From assembly GCF_000820515.1 (NCBI RefSeq), contig NZ_JXDG01000011.1, positions 62,001 through 126,000 on the forward strand: a DNA stretch of 64,000 nucleotides, read 5' to 3'. The notes under the pieces were generated by a model. The model did no database searches. It saw only the letters and a list, made by a program, of their open reading frames with translations, and was not told where the DNA came from. Each line of letters begins with the position of its first letter. Within the stretch, counting starts at the first letter, position 1. The DNA is from Pseudomonas batumici. Lineage in GTDB: Bacteria; Pseudomonadota; Gammaproteobacteria; Pseudomonadales; Pseudomonadaceae. Shown in pieces: positions 21,108 to 28,863 of the stretch. A program made the position numbers and the translations under genes.

Positions 21108-22130
21108 TCAGTGGGTACGGGTGACTTTACTCAGATGGCGCGGTTGGTCGGGGTCCATGCCGCGGGCCACGGCCAGCTGGGCGGCCATCACGTAGAAACT
21201 CTGGATGGCCAGGATCGGGTCGAGGGCCGGGTGTTCTGCGCAGCACAGGTCCAGGTCGCGTTCGGCCACGTCCGGCGGCGCCGCCAGCAGCACCCGGGCA
21301 CCGCGCTGGCGCATCTCGGCGGCGAGCTTGAGCAGCCCGGCCTGCTCGGCCCCGCGTGGGGCGAAGACCAGCAACGGATAGCCGGCGTCGATCAGGGCCA
21401 TGGGGCCGTGACGGACTTCCGCGCTGCTGAAGGCTTCGGCCTGGATCGCCGAGGTTTCCTTGAATTTCAGCGCCGCTTCCTGGGCGATGGCGAAACCGGC
21501 GCCACGGCCGATCACCATCAGCCGCTCGCAGTCGCGCAGGGTCTCGATGGCCTGGCTCCAGTCCCGGGTCGCGGCTTGTCGCAGGCCTTCGGGCAGGGTT
21601 TGTCCTGCGGCCAGCAAAGCCGGGTCCTGGTGCCAGTGGCCGAGCAGCCGGGCACTGGCGCTGAGGGTGGCGATAAAACTCTTGGTCGCGGCCACGCTTT
21701 GTTCCGGCCCGGCCAGCAGTGGGATCGCATATTCGCAGGCGGCCTCCAGCGGCGAGTCCGCGGCGTTGACCATGGCCACCGTCAAGGCGCCGCGCTCGCG
21801 CAGCAGGCGCAGGCTGTCCACCAGGTCGGGGCTCTGGCCGGATTGGGAAAAGGCCAGCACCGCCTGGCCGCTGACCTGCAGCGGCGAGTGCTGCAGGGTC
21901 ACCACCGACATCGGCAGCGAGGCCACCGGAACCCCGGTCTGTTGCATGGCGATATAGGCGAAGTAGCTGGCGGCGTGGTCGGAGCTGCCGCGGGCGACGG
22001 TCATCACCACCTGCGGTGGTTGCTCGCGCAGCCGTGCGCCCAGGGCCAGCAGTCTCTCATCGAGCTGCTGCAACTGGCGGCTGACCGCCTCGTGGGCCGA
22101 CAGTGCCTCTTCAAGCATTCTGGAAGTCAA
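21108..22130 (-). CDS. SIS-domain glucosamine-6-phosphate deaminase-like protein
   Basis: The 340-residue protein carries two sugar-isomerase (SIS) domains like the isomerase half of GlmS but has no glutaminase domain. Typical pieces are VARGSSDHAASYFAYIAMQQTGVPVASLP, AFSQSGQSPDLVD and the C-terminal IQSFYVMAAQLAVARGMDPDQPRHLSKVT. In Pseudomonas nag operons this protein takes the position of the NagB deaminase and probably converts glucosamine 6-phosphate to fructose 6-phosphate plus ammonia. That role is inference from context. Its start overlaps the nagA end by 20 bp. Confidence 0.87.
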   Translation of the reverse strand: MTSRMLEEALSAHEAVSRQLQQLDERLLALGARLREQPPQVVMTVARGSSDHAASYFAYIAMQQTGVPVASLPMSVVTLQHSPLQVSGQAVLAFSQSGQSPDLVDSLRLLRERGALTVAMVNAADSPLEAACEYAIPLLAGPEQSVAATKSFIATLSASARLLGHWHQDPALLAAGQTLPEGLRQAATRDWSQAIETLRDCERLMVIGRGAGFAIAQEAALKFKETSAIQAEAFSSAEVRHGPMALIDAGYPLLVFAPRGAEQAGLLKLAAEMRQRGARVLLAAPPDVAERDLDLCCAEHPALDPILAIQSFYVMAAQLAVARGMDPDQPRHLSKVTRTH

Positions 22131-23217
22131 CGGCTTCTCCTTCGACCATGATCGAGGTCAGTGTCAGTGAGCGGTCCAGGCGCACGCAGTCGGCCCAACT
22201 GCCGGGTTGCAGGCGTCCGCGCTCGGGCAGGCCGAGGTAGTCGGCGGGGAATTGCGACAGGCGTTGCGAGGCTTCGGCCAGCGGCAGGCCGATCTTCACC
22301 AGATTGCGCAGGGCCTGGTCCATGGTCAGGGTGCTGCCGGCCAGGGTGCCGTCGGGCAACCGTACGCCGCCCAGGCATTTGGTCACGGTGTGGCTGCCCA
22401 GCTTGTACTCGCCATCTGGCATGCCGGCGGCGGCCGTGGAGTCGGTGACGCAATAGAGGCAGGGAATCGAGCGCAGGGCCACGCGCATGGCGCCGGGATG
22501 CACATGCAACAGGTCCGGGATCAGTTCGGCGTAGCGGGCGTGGGCGAGGGCGGCGCCGACGATGCCGGGCTCGCGGTGATGCAGCGGGCTCATGGCGTTG
22601 TACAGGTGGGTGAAGCTGGTGACCCCGGCCTCGAGGGCGGCGACCCCCTCTTCGTAGCTGCCCAGGGTATGGCCGATCTGCATGCGGATGCCACGAGCGC
22701 TGAGGTCGCGGATCAACGCCGCGTGGCCGGCGATTTCCGGGGCGATGGTGATCACCCGGATGGGTGCCAGGTGCAGGTAGTCCTCGACTTCGGCACTGAT
22801 CGCGGTGTGGGCGAAGTTCGGTTGCGCCCCCAGCTTGCCGGGGTTGATGAACGGGCCTTCCAGATGCACGCCGAGGACACGGGCGGTGCCCGGTCGGCGC
22901 TGTTCGCAATAGACCCCGAGTTGGCCGAGGATGGCGCTGATTTCCTCGGGCGGCGCGGTCATGGTGGTGGCCAGCAGCGAGGTGGTGCCGAAGCGCAGGT
23001 GGGTGCGGGCGATGGTCTCGAAGGCGTCGCCACCCTGCATGATGTCCTGGCCGCCGCCGCCGTGGACGTGCAGGTCGATGAAGCCGGGCAGCAGATACGG
23101 CAGGTCGTTTTCGCCCGGATCGCAGGGCGTGCCCTCGATCTGCGTGACCTTGCCATGCTGGTGCAGCAGGCGACCGCGAATCCAGCCTTGCGGGGTGAGG
23201 ATGTTGTCTTCGGACAT
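22111..23217 (-). CDS. nagA: N-acetylglucosamine-6-phosphate deacetylase
   Basis: NagA removes acetate from N-acetylglucosamine 6-phosphate, giving glucosamine 6-phosphate. The 368-residue amidohydrolase has the metal-binding start FIDLHVHGGGGQDIM, GVHLEGPFINPGKLGAQ with the metal-ligand Glu, TSFTHLYNAMSPLHHREPG, and VTDSTAAAGMPDGEYKLG carrying the catalytic Asp region. It follows the regulator gene by about 20 bp and overlaps the SIS gene, consistent with a single transcript. Confidence 0.95.
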   Translation of the reverse strand: MSEDNILTPQGWIRGRLLHQHGKVTQIEGTPCDPGENDLPYLLPGFIDLHVHGGGGQDIMQGGDAFETIARTHLRFGTTSLLATTMTAPPEEISAILGQLGVYCEQRRPGTARVLGVHLEGPFINPGKLGAQPNFAHTAISAEVEDYLHLAPIRVITIAPEIAGHAALIRDLSARGIRMQIGHTLGSYEEGVAALEAGVTSFTHLYNAMSPLHHREPGIVGAALAHARYAELIPDLLHVHPGAMRVALRSIPCLYCVTDSTAAAGMPDGEYKLGSHTVTKCLGGVRLPDGTLAGSTLTMDQALRNLVKIGLPLAEASQRLSQFPADYLGLPERGRLQPGSWADCVRLDRSLTLTSIMVEGEAVDFQNA

Positions 23218-23236
23218 GGCAGGCTCTCTGAACAGG

Positions 23237-23968
23237 CTAACGCCGCAGTTCGGCGACGAAGTCGTAGTAATCGTTACGGCAGTAGGTGTCGGTCAGCTCG
23301 ATGGGGGTGTTGTCCTCGAGGTAGCCGACACGGGTCATCAGCAGCATCGCGGTGCCGGGCTCGATGCCCACCAGCGCGGCGAATTCGGTCGAGGCGTTGA
23401 TCGCGCGAATGTGTTGCAGGGCCCGCACCACCGGGCGGCCGATACTGTCGAGGTAGGCGTAGAGCGAGTCGCCGACGGCCTCGGGGTCGGGCAGCAGGGC
23501 GGCGGGCAGGGTGCTCATCTCGATGGCCATGACGGTGTCGTCGGCGGTGCGCAGGCGCTTGAGCCGGGCGACCTGGTCACGGGGCGACAAGGCCAGGCGG
23601 ATCAGTTCCTCATGGCTCGGCAGGGCGATCTCGCGCTCCAGCCAGCGGGAACCGGGCACGAAGCCCTTGGCCCGCAACCGTTCGCTGAAACTCGACAGGC
23701 GTGACAGCGGTTGCTCCAGGCGCGGGGTGATAAAGGTCCCGGAGCCTTGGCTGCGACGGATCAGGCCTTGTTCCAGCAGGACTTCCAGGGCCTTGCGCGC
23801 GGTCACCCGGGAAATGCTCAACAGCTCGCTCAGGTTGCGCTCCGAGGGCAGTGCCTGTTCGGCTTTCCACTGGCCGGCGTGGATGGCGGCTTCCAGGTTG
23901 CGCGCCAGTTGCAGGTACAGCGGTGTCGGCTGGGACTCATCGGGTCGCAGGGCGAGGATGTCGTTCAT
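23237..23968 (-). CDS. nagR: GntR/HutC-family regulator of the nag operon
   Basis: A 243-residue repressor-type regulator with an N-terminal winged helix (ALPSERNLSELLSISRVTARKALEVLLEQGLIRRSQGSGTFI, about residues 40-80) and a C-terminal UTRA ligand domain ending ELTDTYCRNDYYDFVAELRR. By family it should sense an amino-sugar phosphate and derepress the operon it heads. It is the first gene of the cluster, about 55 bp after a strong promoter, so it is probably autoregulated. The equivalent gene in P. aeruginosa is called nagQ or PA3757. Confidence 0.88.
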   Translation of the reverse strand: MNDILALRPDESQPTPLYLQLARNLEAAIHAGQWKAEQALPSERNLSELLSISRVTARKALEVLLEQGLIRRSQGSGTFITPRLEQPLSRLSSFSERLRAKGFVPGSRWLEREIALPSHEELIRLALSPRDQVARLKRLRTADDTVMAIEMSTLPAALLPDPEAVGDSLYAYLDSIGRPVVRALQHIRAINASTEFAALVGIEPGTAMLLMTRVGYLEDNTPIELTDTYCRNDYYDFVAELRR

Positions 23969-24022
23969 GTGGGATTTTTCCTGTGCGTTTGTTAGAGGTT
24001 TTGCACTCGGACAGTGGTGATG

Positions 24023-24051
24023 AAGTTAGTACCACTTTAATACCATGTCAA
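24023..24051 (-). promoter_or_regulatory. nag operon promoter with three in-phase TGGTA repeats
   Basis: Read on the minus strand, TTGACA (24046-24051) and TAACTT (24023-24028) are separated by exactly 17 bases, a near-consensus sigma-70 promoter 55 bp before the regulator start. TGGTA occurs three times at 11-bp intervals (complements at 24052-24056, 24041-24045 and 24030-24034), on one face of the helix and overlapping the promoter. ACCACT (24031) and AGTGGT (24056) also form an inverted pair. These are likely regulator-binding elements; that assignment is inference. Confidence 0.7.
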
Positions 24052-24146
24052 TACCAGTGGTTTTGTGCGAGTGCAATGAAAACGCCCGTCATGGGGAGCA
24101 TGACGGGCGTCGGATGAGTCAGTGGTATCAGGATGGCGTGGTCGGC

Positions 24147-24650
24147 TCAGGGGCGGATTTCCACCATGGTGCCGTCCTTGACCAGTTCCCAGACCTCGCG
24201 CATGTCGACATTGCGCATGGCCACGCAACCGTCGGTCCAGTCGAGGGTGTGGAACAACTGTTCCGGGTAGTCCTCGGAGTCCGGCGTGCCGTGGATCATG
24301 ATCATGCTGCCAGGGTCCACCCCTTCGCGACGGGCGCGGGCCGAGTCGCTGATATTGGGGTAGGACAGGTGCAGCGACAGGTTGTATTTGTCGCTGGGCT
24401 TGCGCCAGTCCACCCAATAGAAACCCTCGGGCGTGCGCCGGTCGCCAGCCATCAGTTTCTGGCCGGTGGGGTGTTTACCCAGGGAGATGCGGTAGGTCTT
24501 CAGCGGCTTGCCGTCATTGATCAGCTGCAGTTGATGGGCGGACTTGAGGATCAGGATCTTCTCGACGGTTCTACCACCCAGTGGGTCGGCGACAGAGGCC
24601 TGGGACAGAGTGGCGAACGACAGGCAGAACACTACGAGCAACCAGCGCAT
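24147..24650 (-). CDS. L,D-transpeptidase (YkuD) family protein
   Basis: A 167-residue exported protein with signal peptide MRWLLVVFCLSFATLSQASV and a YkuD catalytic domain. Such enzymes cross-link peptidoglycan or attach proteins to it through a cysteine nucleophile. The catalytic stretch reads IMIHGTPD followed by HTLDWTDGCVAMRN, giving His and Cys in the expected HG...GC arrangement. It is close to the ErfK/YafK subset of short enzymes without a peptidoglycan-binding domain. The gene looks monocistronic, between the nag promoter and a NUDIX gene. Confidence 0.86.
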   Translation of the reverse strand: MRWLLVVFCLSFATLSQASVADPLGGRTVEKILILKSAHQLQLINDGKPLKTYRISLGKHPTGQKLMAGDRRTPEGFYWVDWRKPSDKYNLSLHLSYPNISDSARARREGVDPGSMIMIHGTPDSEDYPEQLFHTLDWTDGCVAMRNVDMREVWELVKDGTMVEIRP

Positions 24651-24677
24651 TGAAACGGTATCCCTGAAGGTGAGGGG

Positions 24678-25238
24678 TTATTGATGATTGGGTTGGGTAC
24701 GGGAGGCCATGGGTGGCACGGCTTCACTGCGAACCGGGTATTGTTCGGTCGGGCGGTCGGCGAAGAAGCACTCCAGGGTCCGTCCGACTGTCCTGAAAGC
24801 CAGCTCGGACCAAGGGATCTCGTGTTCTTCGAACAGCCGTACTTCCAGGCTTTCCGCGCCGGCGGCAAATTCCAGGTCCACCAGTTCGGCACGATAGAAC
24901 ACGTGTACCTGGTTGATGTGCGGCACGTCGATCAGCGTATAGATGCTCAGGTTACGCACCCGCGCGCAAGCTTCTTCCAGGGTTTCCCGGCGGGCGGCCT
25001 GCTCCACGGTCTCGCCATTTTCCATGAAGCCCGCGGGTAGGGTCCAGTAGCCGCGGCGCGGCTCGATGGCGCGGCGGCAGAGCAGGACCTGGCTGCCCCA
25101 GACCGGCAGACAGCCGGCGACGATATTGGGGTTCTGGTAATGAATGGTGTCGCAGTGGTCGCAGACGTAGCGCAGGCGTGTGTCGCCCTCGGGTATGCGT
25201 TGACTCACCGGTTTGCCGCACTGGCTGCAGAACTTCAT
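24678..25238 (-). CDS. Zinc-ribbon NUDIX hydrolase
   Basis: The 186 residues from the ATG at 25238 start MKFCSQCGKPVS with a zinc ribbon (Cys4, Cys7, Cys26, Cys29). A NUDIX domain follows whose box reads GFMENGETVEQAARRETLEEACA. It cleaves some nucleoside diphosphate linked to another group; NudC-like NADH pyrophosphatases have a similar zinc ribbon but are longer, so the substrate is uncertain. The frame extends 156 codons upstream, but that part overlaps a plus-strand gene and is not coding. It is divergent from another NUDIX gene. Confidence 0.88.
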   Translation of the reverse strand: MKFCSQCGKPVSQRIPEGDTRLRYVCDHCDTIHYQNPNIVAGCLPVWGSQVLLCRRAIEPRRGYWTLPAGFMENGETVEQAARRETLEEACARVRNLSIYTLIDVPHINQVHVFYRAELVDLEFAAGAESLEVRLFEEHEIPWSELAFRTVGRTLECFFADRPTEQYPVRSEAVPPMASRTQPNHQ

Positions 25239-25386
25239 GCTGGATTCTCTTGGCAATGCGCCTATCTTCGCGTGGGCGGCGGGTTGTCGGCAAGTTGTGC
25301 TTTCGCGACATGCCACTGTCCGGGGGGTTGGGCGCTGCGCCGCTTTTGGTGCATGATGCCAGGTAAGCCGCAAATCGAGATCAGCC

Positions 25387-25986
25387 ATGCTGGACGAGTT
25401 ACTTCGACGTGTAAGCAGCCATACGCCCCGCCCCCTGGAAACGGACCGTCGTTTTCCCGAGGCGGCGGTACTGGTGCCGATCACCCGCAGTGACGAACCG
25501 GAGCTGGTGCTGACCCTGCGCGCCAGCGGCTTGTCGACCCACGGCGGCGAGGTGGCCTTTCCCGGTGGGCGCCGCGACCCGGATGATCCGGACCTGATCT
25601 TCACCGCCCTGCGCGAAGCCGAAGAGGAAATCGGTCTGGCGCCGGGGCTGGTGGAAGTCATCGGACCGCTCAGTCCGGTGATCTCGCTGTACGGGCTCAA
25701 GGTCACGCCCTATGTCGGGGTGGTGCCGGACTTTGTCGACTATCGGGCCAATGACGCCGAGATCGCCGCGGTGTTCAACGTGCCGCTGGCGTTTTTCCGC
25801 CAGGACCCGCGCGAGCATACCCATCGTATCGACTATCAGGGCCGCAGCTGGTATGTGCCCAGCTACCGCTTTGGCGAATACAAGATCTGGGGGCTGACGG
25901 CGATCATGATCGTCGAGCTGGTCAACCTGTTGTATGACGCCCGGATCAGCCTGCACAATCCCCCGGAACGCTTTATCAACATCTAG
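25387..25986 (+). CDS. CoA pyrophosphatase (NUDIX family)
   Basis: A 199-residue NUDIX hydrolase of the UPF0035/CoA-pyrophosphatase subgroup. It shows the subgroup motif LTLRASGLSTHGGEVAFPGGR and the NUDIX core FTALREAEEEIGL. Members split CoA and its derivatives to 3',5'-ADP and phosphopantetheine, probably for CoA housekeeping. The start is the ATG at 25387 (MLDELLRRVSSH). It heads a plus-strand group with the gamma carbonic anhydrase and DUF1289 genes. Confidence 0.9.
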   Translation: MLDELLRRVSSHTPRPLETDRRFPEAAVLVPITRSDEPELVLTLRASGLSTHGGEVAFPGGRRDPDDPDLIFTALREAEEEIGLAPGLVEVIGPLSPVISLYGLKVTPYVGVVPDFVDYRANDAEIAAVFNVPLAFFRQDPREHTHRIDYQGRSWYVPSYRFGEYKIWGLTAIMIVELVNLLYDARISLHNPPERFINI

Positions 25987-26025
25987 AGCCGCCGGTCAGG
26001 TGGTCGCAAGCCTTGAGGACACCCT

Positions 26026-26550
26026 ATGAAATACCGTTTGGGCGACGCCCGGGTCGAGACGCATCCGCAGAGTTGGGTAGCCCCCAATGCGACCCTGGTC
26101 GGCAGGGTCCGGCTGGAGGAGGGGGCCAGTGTCTGGTTCAACGCGGTGTTGCGCGGTGACAACGAGCTGATCCTGATCGGTCGCAACAGCAATGTGCAGG
26201 ATGGCACGGTGATGCATACCGACATGGGTTATCCGCTGACCATCGGCACCGGGGTGACCATCGGCCATAATGCGATGCTCCACGGCTGCACGGTGGACGA
26301 CTACAGCCTGATCGGCATCAACGCGGTGATCCTCAACGGCGCGAAGATCGGCAAGCATTGCATCATCGGCGCCAATGCCTTGATCGGCGAGAACAAGGAG
26401 ATTCCCGACGGCTCGCTGGTAATGGGCTCGCCGGGCAAGGTGGTCCGCGAGTTGACCGAGGCGCAGAAGAAAATGCTCGAAGCCAGTGCCGCCCACTATG
26501 TGCACAACGCCCAGCGTTATGCCCGCGACCTGGCGGTCGACGAAGCATGA
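26026..26550 (+). CDS. Gamma carbonic anhydrase family protein
   Basis: A 174-residue left-handed beta-helix protein of hexapeptide repeats, starting [26 protein letters not shown]. The zinc-ligand histidines fall in MHTDMGYPL and [12 protein letters not shown], spaced as in YrdA/PaaY-type gamma carbonic anhydrases. Many members show little or no hydratase activity, so the physiological role is open. Its stop overlaps the next start as ATGA, indicating translational coupling to the DUF1289 gene. Confidence 0.92.
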   Translation: MKYRLGDARVETHPQSWVAPNATLVGRVRLEEGASVWFNAVLRGDNELILIGRNSNVQDGTVMHTDMGYPLTIGTGVTIGHNAMLHGCTVDDYSLIGINAVILNGAKIGKHCIIGANALIGENKEIPDGSLVMGSPGKVVRELTEAQKKMLEASAAHYVHNAQRYARDLAVDEA

Positions 26551-26756
26551 ATACGCCCGAACGTCCGCTGGCGTCGCCTTGCGTGAGCATCTGCGCGCTG
26601 GATGAGCAGGACATCTGCATCGGTTGCCAGCGCACGGTCGAGGAGATCACCCGCTGGGGTCGCATGGATAATGCCGAGCGTCGCGAGGTGCTCGGACGTT
26701 GTCATGAGCGGGCCAAGTCCGCTGGGCTGCTGTTCATGTCGGGCGCAAGGACCTGA
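26547..26756 (+). CDS. DUF1289 family cysteine-rich small protein
   Basis: A 69-residue protein with the DUF1289 pattern [28 protein letters not shown], whose four cysteines could bind a metal or iron-sulfur cluster. No function is established. It begins within the ATGA overlap with the carbonic anhydrase gene. Confidence 0.88.
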   Translation: MNTPERPLASPCVSICALDEQDICIGCQRTVEEITRWGRMDNAERREVLGRCHERAKSAGLLFMSGART

Positions 26757-26877
26757 CAATCAGCCGGGCATGAAAGCCGCTGCAGGCCCGGCTCGCCACA
26801 GGAGCGCGTCAGGCTTCAGCGGCTCCGCTACTTTGGGGTAACCTGTACGGCTAAATAGACAAGGTAGTCTGCCGCCC

Positions 26878-27345
26878 ATGCTCTTTCTCATCGCCTACAT
26901 CGCCAGCGTCGTGCTGATCAACTTCGCCTTCTCCGCCGCGCCGCACCTGGACATCATCTGGTCGGCCTGGGGCGGGCTGGTGTTCATCCTGCGCGACATG
27001 GTGCAGACCCGTTTCGGCCACGGTGCGCTTGTCGCGATGGTCGCGGCGTTGCTGTTGTCCTACTTCACCTCCGAACCGGCCATCGCCCTGGCGAGCGCCA
27101 CCGCCTTCGCCATCTCCGAATGCATCGACTGGCTGGTCTTCAGCATCACCAGGCGCCCGCTGCACGACCGCCTGTGGATAAGTTCGGCGCTGAGCATCCC
27201 GTTGGACACCTTCATCTTCTTCGGCCTGATCGGCGCGCTGACCCCGGGGGTGATCCTCACCGCCCTGGGCTCGAAATTCGCCGGCGTGACCTGTGTCTGG
27301 TTGGCCATGGCCTGGCGTTCGCGCAAGACGGTCCTTTCCACCTGA
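26878..27345 (+). CDS. VUT/QueT-like integral membrane protein
   Basis: A 155-residue, very hydrophobic protein with about five or six predicted membrane helices, starting MLFLIAYIASVVLINFAFS. Sequence style and length resemble the VUT (vitamin uptake transporter) family, which includes queuosine-precursor transporters such as YhhQ. The motif AISECIDWLVFSITRRPLHDRLWISSALSIPLDTFIFF is like the family's conserved D...R...S...DT segment. The substrate is not shown by the sequence, and no preQ1 riboswitch was recognised in the 120 bp upstream. Confidence 0.7.
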   Translation: MLFLIAYIASVVLINFAFSAAPHLDIIWSAWGGLVFILRDMVQTRFGHGALVAMVAALLLSYFTSEPAIALASATAFAISECIDWLVFSITRRPLHDRLWISSALSIPLDTFIFFGLIGALTPGVILTALGSKFAGVTCVWLAMAWRSRKTVLST

Positions 27346-27361
27346 AGTCACACCTGTTCGG

Positions 27362-27389
27362 TTCATGTCGGCCTCGGTTCATGTAAAAT
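27362..27389 (+). promoter_or_regulatory. Weak candidate purT promoter
   Basis: TAAAAT at 27384-27389 is a fair -10 element. TTCATG, 16 bases upstream, is a poor -35. It sits 73 bp before the purT ATG and just after the preceding gene ends. Confidence 0.35.
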
Positions 27390-27461
27390 GCCGGCCTTTC
27401 TTCCCGGCAGGTGCCTGATTGTCCAGGTGCCGTCGATGATCTGCTTCCTCGAGGACCTGAA

Positions 27462-28643
27462 ATGACCCGTATCGGAACTCCACTGTCGCCGACCGCGACT
27501 CGCGTATTGCTCTGTGGCTGTGGTGAGCTGGGCAAGGAAGTGGTGATCGAGCTGCAACGCCTGGGCGTCGAAGTGATTGCCGTTGACCGCTACGCCGACG
27601 CGCCGGCCATGCAGGTGGCCCATCGCAGCCACGTGATCAACATGCTCGACGGCGCGGCCCTGCGGGCAGTGATCGAAGCCGAGAAGCCGCACTTCATCGT
27701 GCCGGAAATCGAAGCCATCGCCACCGCCACCCTGGTGGAACTGGAAGCCGAAGGCTTCACCGTGGTGCCGACGGCCCGTGCCGCGCAACTGACCATGAAC
27801 CGTGAAGGCATCCGTCGCCTGGCCGCCGAAGAGCTGAAGCTGCCGACCTCGCCATACCACTTCGCCGACACCTTCGAGGCCTATAGCAAGGCGGTCGAGG
27901 ACCTGGGTTTCCCGTGCGTGGTCAAGCCGGTGATGAGTTCTTCGGGCAAGGGCCAGAGCCTGCTGCGCAGCGCCGACGATGTGCGCAAAGCCTGGGACTA
28001 CGCCCAGGAAGGCGGGCGTGCGGGCAAGGGCCGGGTGATCATCGAGGGCTTTATCGACTTCGACTACGAAATCACCTTGCTGACCGTTCGTCATGTCGGC
28101 GGCACCACCTTCTGCGCACCGGTCGGCCACCGTCAGGAGAAGGGCGATTACCAGGAGTCCTGGCAGCCCCAGGCCATGAGTCCGCTGGCCCTGGCCGAGT
28201 CGGAGCGGGTCGCCAAGGCGGTGACCGAGGCCCTGGGTGGGCGCGGCATGTTTGGTGTCGAGCTGTTCATCAAGGGCGACCAGGTGTGGTTCAGCGAAGT
28301 GTCGCCGCGTCCCCATGACACCGGCATGGTGACCATGATTTCCCAGGACCTGTCGCAGTTCGCCCTGCATGCCCGGGCGATTCTCGGCTTGCCGATCCCG
28401 TTGATCCGTCAGTTCGGTCCGTCGGCGTCGGCGGTGATCCTGGTGGAAGGGCAGTCGACCCAGACCGTGTTCGCCAACCTCGGTGCGGCGTTGAGCGAAC
28501 CGGATACGGCCTTGCGCCTGTTCGGCAAGCCGGAAGTCAACGGCCAGCGCCGCATGGGCGTGGCCCTGGCGCGGGACGAGTCGATCGACGCCGCGCGGGC
28601 CAAGGCGACCCGTGCCGCCCAGGCGGTCAAGGTCGAGCTGTAA
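27462..28643 (+). CDS. purT: Formate-dependent phosphoribosylglycinamide formyltransferase
   Basis: PurT makes formylglycinamide ribonucleotide from GAR, formate and ATP, the folate-independent alternative to PurN. The 393-residue ATP-grasp enzyme starts [27 protein letters not shown] and includes [17 protein letters not shown] (ATP-binding loop), [15 protein letters not shown] and [30 protein letters not shown]. The ATG at 27462 gives the standard length. purL, encoding the next enzyme of the pathway, lies about 16 kb away in this window. Confidence 0.96.
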   Translation: MTRIGTPLSPTATRVLLCGCGELGKEVVIELQRLGVEVIAVDRYADAPAMQVAHRSHVINMLDGAALRAVIEAEKPHFIVPEIEAIATATLVELEAEGFTVVPTARAAQLTMNREGIRRLAAEELKLPTSPYHFADTFEAYSKAVEDLGFPCVVKPVMSSSGKGQSLLRSADDVRKAWDYAQEGGRAGKGRVIIEGFIDFDYEITLLTVRHVGGTTFCAPVGHRQEKGDYQESWQPQAMSPLALAESERVAKAVTEALGGRGMFGVELFIKGDQVWFSEVSPRPHDTGMVTMISQDLSQFALHARAILGLPIPLIRQFGPSASAVILVEGQSTQTVFANLGAALSEPDTALRLFGKPEVNGQRRMGVALARDESIDAARAKATRAAQAVKVEL

Positions 28644-28650
28644 GCGCTAT

Positions 28651-28678
28651 CGCGAACGCAGATTAATCTGCGTTCGCG
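28651..28678. terminator. Perfect 28-bp palindrome between purT and the MFS gene
   Basis: The 14-base arm CGCGAACGCAGATT is followed at once by its exact reverse complement. It starts 8 bp after the purT stop, between convergent genes. Only a short, T-poor tail follows on either strand, so it may end or stabilise transcripts rather than be a classic terminator. Confidence 0.6.
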
Positions 28679-28685
28679 ACTCTAT

Positions 28686-28784
28686 TGTAGGCGCTGGCTT
28701 GTCGGGACGCCGCATCGCAGCGATGAGGCCCGAAAGCCTTGCATCGATCTTGCGGACGCCATCGCCGGCAAGCCGGCTCCCACA
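28686..28784. repeat. REPIN
   Basis: The left arm TGTAGGCGCTGGCTTG and the right arm ATCGCCGGCAAGCCGGCTCCCACA form an imperfect inverted pair. The middle (GCGATGAGGCCCG...AGCCTTGCATCG...CGGACGCCATCGCC) closely matches the copy at 59781-59864, pointing to one repeat family. The left arm is more diverged than in the other copies. Confidence 0.82.
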
Positions 28785-28808
28785 GGTTTTGTGTCGTACG
28801 CACGATTC

Positions 28809-28838
28809 TGTAGGAGCAAGCTTGCTCGCGATCCGCCG
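28809..28838. repeat. Single REP-like element
   Basis: TGTAGGAGCAAGCTTGCTCGCGAT, with the inner palindrome GAGCAAGCTTGCTC, is a second REP type placed 25 bp after the REPIN. It lies directly beside the 3' end of the minus-strand MFS gene. Confidence 0.75.
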
Positions 28839-28863
28839 CAGGCGGCCATTCACTCGCTGATCT

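Noticed and set aside
24678..25706. Longer version of the zinc-ribbon NUDIX protein starting near 25706
   Set aside because: The extra 156 residues overlap the CoA pyrophosphatase gene on the other strand and look non-coding; the family N-terminus MKFCSQCG begins at 25238.
26757..26877. Possible preQ1 riboswitch before the VUT-like gene
   Set aside because: No match to the short class I core or to other preQ1 classes was found in the 120 bp.
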